Assembly (NCBI RefSeq): GCF_022808715.1
Contig: NZ_JAKZKX010000014.1
Span: forward strand, 1-64,000
DNA from: Fundidesulfovibrio agrisoli
Lineage (GTDB): Bacteria > Desulfobacterota > Desulfovibrionia > Desulfovibrionales > Desulfovibrionaceae
Reading direction: 5' to 3'
DNA length: 64,000 nt
The position numbers and the translations under genes are program-made. The notes beneath the pieces were generated by a model. That model was not told where the DNA came from. It saw only the letters and a program-made list of their open reading frames with translations, and did not search any database. Positions 53,117 through 61,081 of this stretch are shown here, piece by piece (the stretch's first letter is position 1; each line of letters opens with the position of its first letter).

Positions 53117-53539
53117 ATGCCAAAACCAAACGTCTTTATTTCTCATCGTTGGGATAGCAACCAAAACTATTACGGCCTTACACAGAAATTTGCACAATAT
53201 GGTTTCGGATTCCTTAACTATTCTGTCCCGCAGCATGACCCGGCCGATGCAACGCGGGTAGGTATAATAAAAGCCATGCTCGCTGAGCAGGTTAGGCAGT
53301 GTAACTACTTTATTATATTTGCAAATATGGCCATAAGTAACAGTAGGTGGTGCATGTTCGAGCTCGAATGTGCAGTGGGTTACAATAAACCGATTTTGAG
53401 CGTAAATCCTTTTGGCTATGCTGGGGGAACACCTTCAAGAATTGCATCTGCTGGCAACCAGGGTGGGCCTGTTGGTTTTAATGCACCATCTATTGTGCGT
53501 AAAATTTGTAGAACCCTGAGTTGGCCCATCCCGTTTTGA
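53117..53539 (+). CDS. TIR-like (DUF1863/MTH538, ThsB-like) protein
   Basis: 140 residues, with GAAGAGG ahead of the ATG. It fits the TIR-like DUF1863 family that includes ThsB of the Thoeris anti-phage system. VFISHRWDS forms strand A; FLNYSVPQHDP matches the family phrase NYSVPxxDP; CNYFIIFANMAISNSRWCMFE carries the S-x-W-x3-E motif with candidate catalytic Glu82; KPILSVNPFG and GPVGFNAPSIVRKI complete the fold. ThsB proteins make an NAD-derived signal for an effector. No ThsA or other effector is present here. It stands alone on an AT-rich island, between two terminators. Confidence 0.85.
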   Translation: MPKPNVFISHRWDSNQNYYGLTQKFAQYGFGFLNYSVPQHDPADATRVGIIKAMLAEQVRQCNYFIIFANMAISNSRWCMFELECAVGYNKPILSVNPFGYAGGTPSRIASAGNQGGPVGFNAPSIVRKICRTLSWPIPF

Positions 53540-53560
53540 CCCAATCCTAGTTAAAGTAAA

Positions 53561-53590
53561 GAAAAAGGCCGGCTTGCGCCGGCCTTCTCT
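53561..53590 (-). terminator. Intrinsic terminator of purD-purE, probably bidirectional
   Basis: Stem AGGCCGGC / GCCGGCCT with a 4-base loop. On the minus strand it is followed by TTTTTC, ending purE; on the plus strand by a pyrimidine run, so it may also end the TIR-like transcript. Confidence 0.88.
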
Positions 53591-53621
53591 TCTTCATTCT
53601 GCCTTGAAATCGCGGGGAGGC

Positions 53622-54116
53622 TCAGCCGTTCCCTTCCATTTCTTTCGCGGCCTTCTCCACGCCTTCCACGAAGCCCTGGCGGGCTTTCTTGATCTTCTCG
53701 GCGATCTCGGGGTCGTTCAAAGCCAGGATCTGCGCGGCCAGCCAGGCGGCGTTGCGCGCCCCGGCCTTGTCCACGGCCAGGGTGCCCACGGGGAAGCCCG
53801 GAGGCATCTGCACGGTGGAGAGCAGGGCGTCCATGCCGCCCAGGGGCGAGGCGTTCACGGGCACGCCGAGCACAGGCTTGATGGTGCGCGCGGCCACGGC
53901 CCCGGCCAGGTGCGCGGCCATGCCGGCGGCGCAGATGAACACCTGGCAGCCGTCGGCCTCCAGGTCGCGCACGAGGCTCTCGGTGCGCTCCGGAGTGCGG
54001 TGCGCGCTGGTGACGGTGTACAGGTGCGGGATGCCCAAATCGTTCAGGATGTCCGAGCAGGGCTGCATCACGTCCTTGTCGGAGATGGAGCCGATGAAGA
54101 TGGCAACGGAAGTCAT
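53622..54116 (-). CDS. purE: N5-carboxyaminoimidazole ribonucleotide mutase
   Basis: 164 residues. It converts N5-CAIR to CAIR in purine synthesis. Signature elements are FIGSISDKDVMQPC, the SAHRTPERT substrate loop, and GMAAHLAGAVAARTIKPVLGVPV, followed by GGMDALLSTVQMPPGFPVGTLAV, with the conserved His of SAHR. The length and motifs fit class I PurE, which needs a separate PurK, not seen in this window. It overlaps purD by 4 bp. Confidence 0.96.
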   Translation of the reverse strand: MTSVAIFIGSISDKDVMQPCSDILNDLGIPHLYTVTSAHRTPERTESLVRDLEADGCQVFICAAGMAAHLAGAVAARTIKPVLGVPVNASPLGGMDALLSTVQMPPGFPVGTLAVDKAGARNAAWLAAQILALNDPEIAEKIKKARQGFVEGVEKAAKEMEGNG

Positions 54117-55393
54117 TGCGCGAGCCTCCTGATTCCTTTGTCGCCGATGTCGCGGCGGAAGTATGCTTTGTCGAAGTGCAGCTCGGCCACGGCCTTGTAG
54201 GCCTGGGCCTGGGCCAGGGCCAGGGTGTCGCCCAGGGCGCTGACGCCCAGAACCCTGCCGCCGGTGGTCTTGAGGGTGCCGCCCTCGAGGGCCGCCCCGG
54301 CCACGAAGACCTTGGCCCCGTCAACCTGGTCGGCCCGCTCCAGGCCGGTGATCTCCATGCCTTTGGCGTAGGAGCCGGGGTAGCCCCCGGCGGCCATGAC
54401 CACGCACAGCGCGGTCTTGGGGCTCCAGCGCACCAGGGAGGGCTCGAGCTCGCCCTTGGCGCAGGCCAGCATCACGGGCACGATGTCGGATTCCAGGCGC
54501 ATGAGCAGCGGCTGGCACTCGGGGTCGCCGAAGCGCACGTTGTATTCGAGCACGCCGGGGCCGTTCTCGGTCATCATCAGCCCGGCGTAGAGCACGCCCT
54601 TGAAGGGGTGGCCCTGTTCGGCCAGGGTGCGCACGATGGGCTCGATCACCAGCTTGGCCATGCGCTCCCATTCGGTGTCGGGCAGCACCGGGGCGGGGCT
54701 GTAGGCGCCCATGCCGCCGGTGTTGGGGCCGGTGTCGCCTTCGCCCACGGCCTTGTGGTCCTGGCAGGAGGGCATCGGCACTACGGTCTTGCCGTCGCAG
54801 AAGGCCAGGAAGGATGCCTCCTCGCCCACCAGGCAGTCCTCCACCACCACCTTGTCGCCTGCCGCGCCGAAGCTGCGGGCGGCCATCATGTCCTCGATGG
54901 CGTCCAGGGCCTCCTGGCGGGTCTTGGCCACCACCACGCCCTTGCCCGCGGCCAGGCCGTCGGCCTTGACCACCATGGGCAGCGGCCGGGCGGAGACATG
55001 GGCCTTGGCGGCGGCGTAGTCGGTGAAGACTTCGAAGTCGGCGGTGGGCACGCCGGAGAGGCGCATGATCTGCTTGGCGAAGGCCTTGGAGCCTTCCAAC
55101 TGCGCGGAGTAGGCGTCCGGGCCGAAGCAGGGGATGCCCGCGCCGGCCAGGGCGTCGGACAGGCCCGCCACCAGGGGGGCTTCGGGTCCGGCCACCACCA
55201 GGCCGCAGGCGTTTTCCTTGGCGAAGGCCACCAGGGCGTCTATGTCGGTATCCTTGATGGGCACGTTGCGGGCCACCAGGGCGGTGCCGCCGTTGCCCGG
55301 CGCGACGAACAGCGAGGATACGAGGGGACTTTGGCTGAGTTTCCAGGCCAGGGCGTGCTCGCGGCCGCCCGAACCCACCAGCAGGACGTTCAT
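54113..55393 (-). CDS. purD: Phosphoribosylamine-glycine ligase
   Basis: 426 residues, an ATP-grasp enzyme that joins glycine to phosphoribosylamine in step two of purine synthesis. Features: VLLVGSGGREHALAWKL at the start, GPEAPLVAGLSDAL, FGPDAYSAQLEGSKAFAK, the ATP-grasp segment VVKADGLAAGKGVVVA, and YAGLMMTENGPGVLEYNVRFGDPECQ with the metal-ligand Glu/Asn. Full normal length. It is transcribed with purE and lies divergent from perR with a 162-bp gap. Confidence 0.97.
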   Translation of the reverse strand: MNVLLVGSGGREHALAWKLSQSPLVSSLFVAPGNGGTALVARNVPIKDTDIDALVAFAKENACGLVVAGPEAPLVAGLSDALAGAGIPCFGPDAYSAQLEGSKAFAKQIMRLSGVPTADFEVFTDYAAAKAHVSARPLPMVVKADGLAAGKGVVVAKTRQEALDAIEDMMAARSFGAAGDKVVVEDCLVGEEASFLAFCDGKTVVPMPSCQDHKAVGEGDTGPNTGGMGAYSPAPVLPDTEWERMAKLVIEPIVRTLAEQGHPFKGVLYAGLMMTENGPGVLEYNVRFGDPECQPLLMRLESDIVPVMLACAKGELEPSLVRWSPKTALCVVMAAGGYPGSYAKGMEITGLERADQVDGAKVFVAGAALEGGTLKTTGGRVLGVSALGDTLALAQAQAYKAVAELHFDKAYFRRDIGDKGIRRLAQ

Positions 55394-55472
55394 GTTCGCT
55401 CCTTGGATTGCGGTCAGGCACGGTTAGCGCAAGTGGGCATCGAAATCAAACGGGTCATTTCCAAGAATGTAC

Positions 55473-55485
55473 TTGTTACGAACAA
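55473..55485. promoter_or_regulatory. Candidate operator upstream of perR
   Basis: A perfect inverted repeat TTGTT-ACG-AACAA just upstream of the perR -35 element, inside a short AT-rich stretch. It could bind PerR itself or another regulator. ATTATTAC at 55491-55498 recurs upstream of rubrerythrin at 56080-56087. Confidence 0.4.
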
Positions 55486-55498
55486 TTCTCATTATTAC

Positions 55499-55526
55499 TT
55501 GACATCCATCTTCCGTAGGGTATTGA
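55499..55526 (+). promoter_or_regulatory. Candidate promoter of perR
   Basis: A perfect TTGACA, a 16-bp spacer and TATTGA (or 17 bp and ATTGAA), about 30 bp ahead of the perR ATG. Confidence 0.6.
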
Positions 55527-55555
55527 AACTAGAAAATGCCCATAGCGAGGTACTT

Positions 55556-56023
55556 ATGCTCCAAGCTCCGGCTGTTCCTATGGATTTCGATTCCGCACTG
55601 GAACGGTTCAAGGGGATTTCCCAGGAAAAAGGGCTCCGGCTCACGCATCAGCGCCTGGAGATCCTGCGCGAGCTCGTAGCTGCCAAGGACCACCCCAGCG
55701 CGGAGACCGTGTTCGGGCGCGTCCGCAAGCGGCTGCCGACCATCTCGCTGGACACGGTGTACAGGACGCTCTCCACCTTCGACGAGGTGGGGCTTATCAT
55801 GCGCGTCCCCGTCACCGGCGACCAGGGCCGTTTCGACGCGGACACCAGTCCGCATCACCACTTCGTCTGTTCGCGCTGCAAGTCGATCTACGATTTCCTC
55901 TGGGACGAGTTCGACAGTTTGGAACTCCCGGAGAATTCCAGGGCCCTTGGCCGCGTGGATGACAGGCGTGTGGTGGTTCGGGGCGTCTGCGAGAAGTGCG
56001 CCGCTGACGGGATAACGAACTGA
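55556..56023 (+). CDS. perR: PerR-type Fur family peroxide-sensing repressor
   Basis: 155 residues from the ATG at 55556, with GAGG five bases upstream. The winged-helix domain (about 8-85) contains RLTHQRLEILREL and TISLDTVYRTLSTFDEVGL. The metal domain has the DTSPHHHFVCSRC stretch with regulatory histidines and two CxxC pairs (CSRC and CEKC) for structural zinc. As the first gene before rubrerythrin and a rubredoxin-like protein it fits PerR of Desulfovibrio rather than iron-sensing Fur. When metal-bound histidines are oxidised by peroxide, such proteins release DNA. Confidence 0.92.
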   Translation: MLQAPAVPMDFDSALERFKGISQEKGLRLTHQRLEILRELVAAKDHPSAETVFGRVRKRLPTISLDTVYRTLSTFDEVGLIMRVPVTGDQGRFDADTSPHHHFVCSRCKSIYDFLWDEFDSLELPENSRALGRVDDRRVVVRGVCEKCAADGITN

Positions 56024-56046
56024 TTTAGTCGGGTTTGTTGTCCTGT

Positions 56047-56069
56047 CGGGAGATTTTGCCCGGTTTTTT
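56047..56069 (+). terminator. Weak terminator or attenuator between perR and rbr
   Basis: A short stem CGGG/CCCG with an 8-base loop followed by GTTTTTT. It could let rubrerythrin be expressed from its own start at a different level from perR. Confidence 0.45.
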
Positions 56070-56079
56070 ATTAGGAAAA

Positions 56080-56094
56080 ATTATTACAACGTAA
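56080..56094. promoter_or_regulatory. Candidate PerR operator upstream of rbr
   Basis: ATTATTAC continuing into a perfect inverted repeat TTAC-AAC-GTAA, 22 bp before the rubrerythrin start. The ATTATTAC half is shared with the perR upstream region. Confidence 0.4.
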
Positions 56095-56115
56095 CATTAC
56101 TGACTAGGAGGCGAT

Positions 56116-56610
56116 ATGTCTAATTCGGAGAAGAACCTCAAGGAAGCTTTCGCCGGTGAGTCCCAGGCGAACCGCAAATACCTCGCTTTCGCCAAGCAGG
56201 CCGACAAGGAAGGCCTGCACCAGGTGGCTAAGCTGTTCCGCGCCGCCGCCGAGGCCGAGACCGTTCACGCCCACACCCACCTGCAGGTGCTCAAGGGCGT
56301 CGGCAGCACCGCCGACAACCTCAAGGCCGCCGTCGAGGGCGAGACCTTCGAGTTCGAGAGCATGTACCCCAAGATGATCGAGCAGGCCATCGCCGAGGGC
56401 AACAAACAGGCCGAGCGCGCCTTCCGCTACGCCAACGAGGTGGAGAAAATCCACGCCGCCCTGTACCAGAAGGCCCTGGCCGACCCCGCCGGGCTCAAGG
56501 AGACCGAGTACTACATCTGCGCCGTGTGCGGCTACACCTGTGAAGAACACGCCCCGGACAAGTGTCCCGTGTGCAACGCCGCGGCCAAGGCCTTCTACAC
56601 CGTCGGCTAA
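56116..56610 (+). CDS. rbr: Rubrerythrin
   Basis: 164 residues, with a perfect AGGAGG. The N-terminal four-helix domain carries di-iron ligands in [27 protein letters not shown] and [13 protein letters not shown], and [12 protein letters not shown]. The C-terminal rubredoxin-like domain has CAVCG and CPVC. It reduces hydrogen peroxide to water in the cytoplasm using electrons from rubredoxin. It is slightly shorter than the classic 191-residue D. vulgaris protein. It lies 92 bp after perR and 28 bp before the rubredoxin-like gene. Confidence 0.96.
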   Translation: MSNSEKNLKEAFAGESQANRKYLAFAKQADKEGLHQVAKLFRAAAEAETVHAHTHLQVLKGVGSTADNLKAAVEGETFEFESMYPKMIEQAIAEGNKQAERAFRYANEVEKIHAALYQKALADPAGLKETEYYICAVCGYTCEEHAPDKCPVCNAAAKAFYTVG

Positions 56611-56638
56611 CCCGTACCCGGAACGCCAGGAGGTTTCG

Positions 56639-56797
56639 ATGGACAAGTGGGAATGCCCTTGCGGCTACGTGTACGACCCTGAAGAGGGCGACTTCGAGCA
56701 CAACGTGAAACCCGATACCCCCTGGGAGGATCTCCCGGAGGACTGGGTCTGCCCCAAGTGCCTCGCGGAGAAGGAATTCTTCGAGAAGGTGGAGTAG
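56639..56797 (+). CDS. rdl: Rubredoxin-like electron-transfer protein
   Basis: 52 residues from the ATG at 56639, with AGGAGG upstream. It has rubredoxin character: [29 protein letters not shown] and a short acidic tail. The first cysteine pair is spaced C-x-C (CPC) instead of the C-x2-C of normal rubredoxin, and the second is the usual C-x2-C. It is the third gene of the perR-rbr-rdl set and is the likely electron donor to the rubrerythrin. Confidence 0.9.
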   Translation: MDKWECPCGYVYDPEEGDFEHNVKPDTPWEDLPEDWVCPKCLAEKEFFEKVE

Positions 56798-56816
56798 GGA
56801 GCGGCCCTTGAAAACG

Positions 56817-56843
56817 AAGCCCCCGGTTTCCGGGGGCTTTTTT
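56817..56843 (+). terminator. Intrinsic terminator of the rbr-rdl operon
   Basis: Stem AAGCCCCCGG / CCGGGGGCTT (loop TTT to TTTC) followed by a T-run. Confidence 0.92.
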
Positions 56844-56931
56844 GTTGCCGAAGCGCCCTGTGACCTCGACGGAGTGGGCGATATGGGCTATGTATGGCGT
56901 ACAGTGCCACCTTTACCGCTGGAGATCCGCC

Positions 56932-57249
56932 ATGATGAAGAAGACGGCGATTTTCGAGGGCGCCAGGTTCACGGACCTCACCTTCCACAGCGCGCTCATC
57001 CACGATTCGGAATTCTTCAAGATCATCAACTTCAACTTCAAGGCCGGGCAGTCCATGCCCATCCACTCCCACGAGATCGAGGGGCAGCTCTCCATCGTGG
57101 TGCTTTCGGGCGAGGGGGAGTTCCTCTCCGAGGACGACTCCATCCCGGCCAAGACCGGCGACATCCTGGTGTCCGACATCAGCGAGCCCCACGGCATCCA
57201 CGCCATTACGGACATGCGCGTGCTGGTGACCATCGCGCCGCCTATCTGA
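56932..57249 (+). CDS. Small cupin-domain protein
   Basis: 105 residues, single cupin fold, with GGAGA ahead of the ATG at 56932. The first cupin motif is MPIHSHEIEGQLSIVVLSGEGE, with His, His and Glu metal ligands; the second is DILVSDISEPHGIHAI, with the last His. It probably binds a divalent metal. The substrate is unknown. It stands alone after the oxidative-stress operon terminator. Confidence 0.88.
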   Translation: MMKKTAIFEGARFTDLTFHSALIHDSEFFKIINFNFKAGQSMPIHSHEIEGQLSIVVLSGEGEFLSEDDSIPAKTGDILVSDISEPHGIHAITDMRVLVTIAPPI

Positions 57250-57623
57250 TCTTCGGGCCGGAAAGACGCTGCCGCAAGGCCGCATGGTGCGCTCCGGTAT
57301 GTGGGCACGGGTGCTTTGCGGCCCGGCCCGCCATGCCCGCCCGGGGGGAGCCCCCTTCGGGACGGGGGCGGCCGGAAGCCTTGACGACGGGGAGCATGAC
57401 CCAGGGATATCCGGCCTGAACGGATCGATCTCCTCTCCTGCCATGCGGCCGCCACCTCGGTTTCTCAGGGAGATATCCCGCCAGCGCGGACGGTTGTCGC
57501 CGGGCGGAAGCCCGCCTGCGCCCGGCGCATGGCCGTAGTTGCTTTTTTTTGCCGGAGGGCTTAGGAAAACCTTCTTTTTATGCTGAAATGCGGCATTCCC
57601 GCTGCTAGATCAAGGAGCGCTCC
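57250..57623. other. 374-bp intergenic region
   Basis: I see no gene, clear promoter or repeat copy here. It is GC-rich, with a T-run at 57542-57549 and an AT-richer tail just ahead of the ligase gene, where a promoter would be expected. Confidence 0.5.
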
Positions 57624-58889
57624 ATGACCCGCAAGGACCGGACCGAAGGCATCTACTCCCGCCGGGAGGTGCTGGATGAATCCGAACGTCGCCAATATTA
57701 CCAGATCCAGCTCAAGGATCTGCTGAGCTACGCATACCGCTACTCCGAGGACGTCAAGAAGCGCTTCGACCGCGCCCAGTTCCAGGTGGGCAAGTTCAAG
57801 CAGCTCACCGACCTCAAGCACATCCCCATCCTCAAGAAGAAGGAACTCATCTTCCTGCAGTCCATGGGGCCGCGCCTGGGCGGGCTGCTCACCAAGGACC
57901 TGGGCGACCTGCGCCGCGTGTTCCTCTCCCCCGGGCCAATCTTCGACCCCGAAGACCGCGAGGACGACTACTGGGGTTGGACCGAGGGCTTCTACGCCAC
58001 CGGCTTCCGCTCCGGCGACGTGGTCCAGGTGGCCTTCAACTACCACCTGACCCCGGCCGGCCTGATGTTCGAGGAGCCCCTGCGCAACCTCGGCTGCGCC
58101 GTGATGCCCGCCGGCCCCGGCAACTCCGCCACTCAGCTCGAGATCATGCAGAAGCTGCGCGTCACCGGCTATGTGGGCACGCCCAGCTACCTGATGCACC
58201 TGGCCCAGAAGGGCGAGGAGTCGGGCATGAACCTCCGCAAGGATCTCTTCCTGGAGGTGGCCTTCGTCACGGGCGAGAAGTTCTCCGAGAAGATGCGCGC
58301 CAACCTGGAGAAGAAGTTCGACCTCATCATGCGCCAGGGCTACGGCACGGCGGACGTGGGCTGCATCGGCTACGAGTGCTTCCAGAAGAACGGCCTGCAC
58401 ATCGCCAACCGCGCCTTCGTGGAGATCTGCCACCCCGACACCGGCATCCCCCTCAAGGACGGCGAGGTGGGCGAGATCGTGGTCACGGCCTTCAACAAGA
58501 CCTATCCCCTGATCCGCCTTGCCACCGGCGACCTCTCCTACATCGACCGCGCCCCGTGCTCCTGCGGGCGCACCTCGCCGCGCCTGGGCAACATCGTGGG
58601 CCGCGTGGACACCACCGCCCGCATCAAGGGCATGTTCGTGTACCCGCACCAGGTGGAGCAGGTCATCTCCCGCTTCGAGGAGATCAAGCGCTGGCAGATC
58701 GAGGTCACCAACCCCGGCGGCATCGACGAGATGACGCTGCTCATCGAGGCCAGCAACTTCAAGCGCGACGACGAGTTGCTGCACATGTTCCGCGAGAAGA
58801 TCAAGCTGCGCCCCGAACTCAAGGTGCTGGCGCCGGGCACGCTGCCCGCGCAGATCCGGCCCATCGAGGACAAGCGCAAGTGGGATTAG
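57624..58889 (+). CDS. Phenylacetate-CoA ligase-like AMP-forming enzyme
   Basis: 421 residues, similar in size to PaaK (about 430). Adenylate-forming features: SPGPIFDPEDRED in the place of the usual Ser/Gly phosphate loop, YVGTPSYLMHLAQKGEE, VTGEKFSEKMRANLEK, RQGYGTADVGCIGYEC (the Y-G-x-T-type A5 motif), GEIVVTAFNKTYPLIRLATGDLSYI (A7), and RVDTTARIKGMFVYPHQVEQVI in the C-domain. The phosphate loop is atypical, so activity on a carboxylate should be tested. It is co-translated with the ChaN-PDZ lipoprotein (10-bp overlap). An aryl acid or small organic acid is the likely substrate. Confidence 0.85.
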   Translation: MTRKDRTEGIYSRREVLDESERRQYYQIQLKDLLSYAYRYSEDVKKRFDRAQFQVGKFKQLTDLKHIPILKKKELIFLQSMGPRLGGLLTKDLGDLRRVFLSPGPIFDPEDREDDYWGWTEGFYATGFRSGDVVQVAFNYHLTPAGLMFEEPLRNLGCAVMPAGPGNSATQLEIMQKLRVTGYVGTPSYLMHLAQKGEESGMNLRKDLFLEVAFVTGEKFSEKMRANLEKKFDLIMRQGYGTADVGCIGYECFQKNGLHIANRAFVEICHPDTGIPLKDGEVGEIVVTAFNKTYPLIRLATGDLSYIDRAPCSCGRTSPRLGNIVGRVDTTARIKGMFVYPHQVEQVISRFEEIKRWQIEVTNPGGIDEMTLLIEASNFKRDDELLHMFREKIKLRPELKVLAPGTLPAQIRPIEDKRKWD

Positions 58890-60139
58890 CCCGAAACCTC
58901 ACGCTGGCCGCCCTCTGGGCGGCCATGCTTTTTTCGCCCATGGGCTGCAAGCGCTACAGCGATGTGTCGCCTGAAACGGCCGCCGCGCCGGCCGCCTTCG
59001 AGCCTGGCCAGTTCCTGGACGCCCAGGGCGCGCCCCTGAGCTCCGGGGAACTGGGGGAGAAGGCCGCCGCCTCTGCCTATGTGCTCGTCGGCGAGAGCCA
59101 CCCCTATCCCTGCGACCATCTGGCCCAGGCCCGCGTGCTCGAGGCCATGAGCCGGGCCGGAACGCCGCCCGTGGTGGGGCTGGAGATGGTCAGCCTGGAC
59201 CGCCAGGACGTGCTGGACCGCTTCAACGCCGGGGAGATCGGCGTTGACGGCCTGCCCGAAGCCCTGGACTGGGACAAGACCTGGGGCCACCCCTTCGAAG
59301 CCTACCGCCCCCTGTTCGATGCGGCCAGGAGCCTGGGCCTGCCGCTCTACGCCCTGAACGCCCCGCGCGACGTGGTCCGCAAGGCGGGCAAGGTGGGGCT
59401 CAAGGGTTTGAGCGCCGAAGAACGCCAAGGGCTCCCCGCCAAAATCATCCCCGTTTCCGAGGCCCAGAAGGCGGAGCTGCGCGAGATTTTCAACGCCCAC
59501 CCCTTCGGCAAGCCCAAGGACGCCAGGGCCGCCTGGAAGAGCTTCCTGACCGTGCAGGCCCTCTGGGACACCACCATGGCCCAGCGCGCCACCCAGGCCC
59601 GCCGCATCTGGGACAGGCCCGTGGCCATCATGGCCGGGGGCGGGCATGTGGAGCGGGGCTGGGGCATCGCCGCCCGGCTCGCCGTGTTGGACCCCGCCGG
59701 GCCGAGGCTTCTGGTCATGCCCTGGCGGGGCGGCGGGCAGCCCGACCCCGCAGAGGCCCAAGTGTTCGCCTACTGCCCGGAGCCGCCCCGGCGACCGCGC
59801 ATCGGCGTGGCCCTGGAGAGCGTCGATGGCGGGCTTTCGGTCACCGCGGTGGACCCGGGCTCCAAGGCCGAGGCCGCCGGAGTGCGCCCGGGCGACCTGC
59901 TGCTCAAGGCCCAGGGCGAGCGCCTCGCCACCGTCAAGGATCTGCACGCCGCGGCCATGCGCGCCCTGGAGCAGGGCGGCACCCTGGTGCTCGAGATCGG
60001 GCGGGACGGCGGCAGCGTGGAGATCGACATCCCCCTCGTCCAGCCCCAGCCGGGCCAGCAGCCGGGCCAGCAGCCGAACGGGCAGCCGGACGGGCCCCAG
60101 GATCAGCAGCAGGCCCAGCCTAACGCGCCGGGGTCCTGA
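58880..60139 (+). CDS. ChaN-like (DUF399) lipoprotein with PDZ domain
   Basis: About 419 residues from a GTG at 58880, with GAGGA upstream; it overlaps the preceding gene by 10 bp. The N-terminus reads LWAAMLFSPMGC, a near-standard lipobox. A ChaN/DUF399 domain (about 55-280) contains VLVGESHPYPCDH, VVGLEMVSLDRQ, and a late AIMAGGGHVERGWG. A PDZ domain follows (about 305-385: VALESVDGGLSVTAV, AGVRPGDLLLKAQGERL). The tail is Gln/Pro/Gly repeats (QPGQQPGQQP). ChaN relatives bind haem. The PDZ addition suggests recruitment of a periplasmic partner. Confidence 0.85.
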   Translation: MGLARNLTLAALWAAMLFSPMGCKRYSDVSPETAAAPAAFEPGQFLDAQGAPLSSGELGEKAAASAYVLVGESHPYPCDHLAQARVLEAMSRAGTPPVVGLEMVSLDRQDVLDRFNAGEIGVDGLPEALDWDKTWGHPFEAYRPLFDAARSLGLPLYALNAPRDVVRKAGKVGLKGLSAEERQGLPAKIIPVSEAQKAELREIFNAHPFGKPKDARAAWKSFLTVQALWDTTMAQRATQARRIWDRPVAIMAGGGHVERGWGIAARLAVLDPAGPRLLVMPWRGGGQPDPAEAQVFAYCPEPPRRPRIGVALESVDGGLSVTAVDPGSKAEAAGVRPGDLLLKAQGERLATVKDLHAAAMRALEQGGTLVLEIGRDGGSVEIDIPLVQPQPGQQPGQQPNGQPDGPQDQQQAQPNAPGS

Positions 60140-60954
60140 TGCCCGAACTTCCCGAGGTTGAAACCATCGCCAGGGGGCTCGACCCCCTGCTGCGCGGCGC
60201 CGTGCTGGAGGGGCTCACCGTGCTGGACCGCCGGGCCTTTCCCGGCGACGGCAAGGCCTTCCTGCGCGAGCTTGGGGGCAGGCGCATCGAGGCCGTCTCC
60301 CGCCGGGGCAAGCTCTGCCTCCTTGAGATGGAGGGCGGCGGGCGAATCGCCTTCCACCTGCGCATGACCGGGCGGCTCTACGTGCCGGAGCCCGGAACCC
60401 CGCACGAACGGCACCTGCGCCTCATCCTGCATCTGGCGGACGGGCGCGCCCTGCACTTCTCCGACACGCGGCGCTTCGGCACCTGCCACGGGTTCGGGCC
60501 GGGCGGCATCGAGAAGTGGGACTTCTACGCATCCCTGGGCCCCGAGCCCCTGACCCTCACAGACGAAGGCTTCGATGCGGCCCTGGGCGGGAGCAAAGGC
60601 AACATCAAGGCCTTGCTGCTGAACCAGCACGTCGTGGCGGGCATCGGCAACATCTACGCGGACGAGGCCCTGTTCCTGGCCGGGATCAGGCCCCAGGCCC
60701 GGGCGGACCTGCTGGATGCCCCCAGGCGCAAGGCCCTGCTGGCCGCCCTCAAGGACGTCCTCTCCCGCGCCATCGCGGCCGGGGGCAGCACCATCAGGGA
60801 CTACCGCACCGCCCACGGCGTGGAGGGAGCCTTCCAGTGGGATTTCAAGGTGTACGGCCGCGCCGGGCAGCCCTGCGCCGTCTGCGGAGCCAAACTCGAA
60901 GGCGACCGCGTGGCCGGGCGCGCCACAGTTTTCTGCCCCGTCTGCCAGCTCTGA
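60139..60954 (+). CDS. mutM: Formamidopyrimidine-DNA glycosylase
   Basis: 271 residues. It removes oxidised purines (8-oxoG, Fapy) and cuts abasic DNA. The catalytic Pro2-Glu3 are at the start (MPELPEVETIARGL). NQHVVAGIGNIYADEALF is the helix-2-turn-helix, and the C-terminal zinc finger is CAVCGAKL...FCPVCQL. All key residues are present. Its ATG overlaps the stop of the ChaN-PDZ gene by one base. Confidence 0.97.
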   Translation: MPELPEVETIARGLDPLLRGAVLEGLTVLDRRAFPGDGKAFLRELGGRRIEAVSRRGKLCLLEMEGGGRIAFHLRMTGRLYVPEPGTPHERHLRLILHLADGRALHFSDTRRFGTCHGFGPGGIEKWDFYASLGPEPLTLTDEGFDAALGGSKGNIKALLLNQHVVAGIGNIYADEALFLAGIRPQARADLLDAPRRKALLAALKDVLSRAIAAGGSTIRDYRTAHGVEGAFQWDFKVYGRAGQPCAVCGAKLEGDRVAGRATVFCPVCQL

Positions 60955-61081
60955 TTTGCCGTTACATGAATTATTCTTCACAATTGGATTCATCAGGGAT
61001 GCTTGCCCAGGCCTGCCTAAGGGGCTAGTGTCCGGCCTGCGGCACGAAGCCGCGGCAACCAATTGGATAGCGGACGTACCA

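Larger units (their letters stand above)
52885..53550. other. AT-rich island, probably horizontally acquired
   Basis: About 665 bp between the ettA and purE terminators. Three full rows (53161-53340) count 77 of 180 G+C, 43%, against 67% in a row of ettA. Codons such as ATA, TTA, AAA and AGT, rare in the neighbours, are common here. It carries the TIR-like gene and, upstream, about 230 bp of short open frames. I found no integrase, direct repeats or tRNA at the edges. Confidence 0.8.

Noticed and set aside
52995..53261. An open frame of 88 codons overlapping the start of the TIR-like gene
   Set aside because: It runs through the TIR-like gene in a different frame and has no ribosome binding site, while the TIR-like frame has both a site and family motifs.
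52816..53621. A full Thoeris system with ThsA
   Set aside because: The interval between the ettA stop and the purE stop has no room for a ThsA-sized gene; only the TIR-like gene fits.
57520..57560. Sigma-54-like promoter (TGGC...TTGCT) ahead of the PaaK-like ligase gene
   Set aside because: The GG and GC pairs are separated by 8 bp rather than the required 10.
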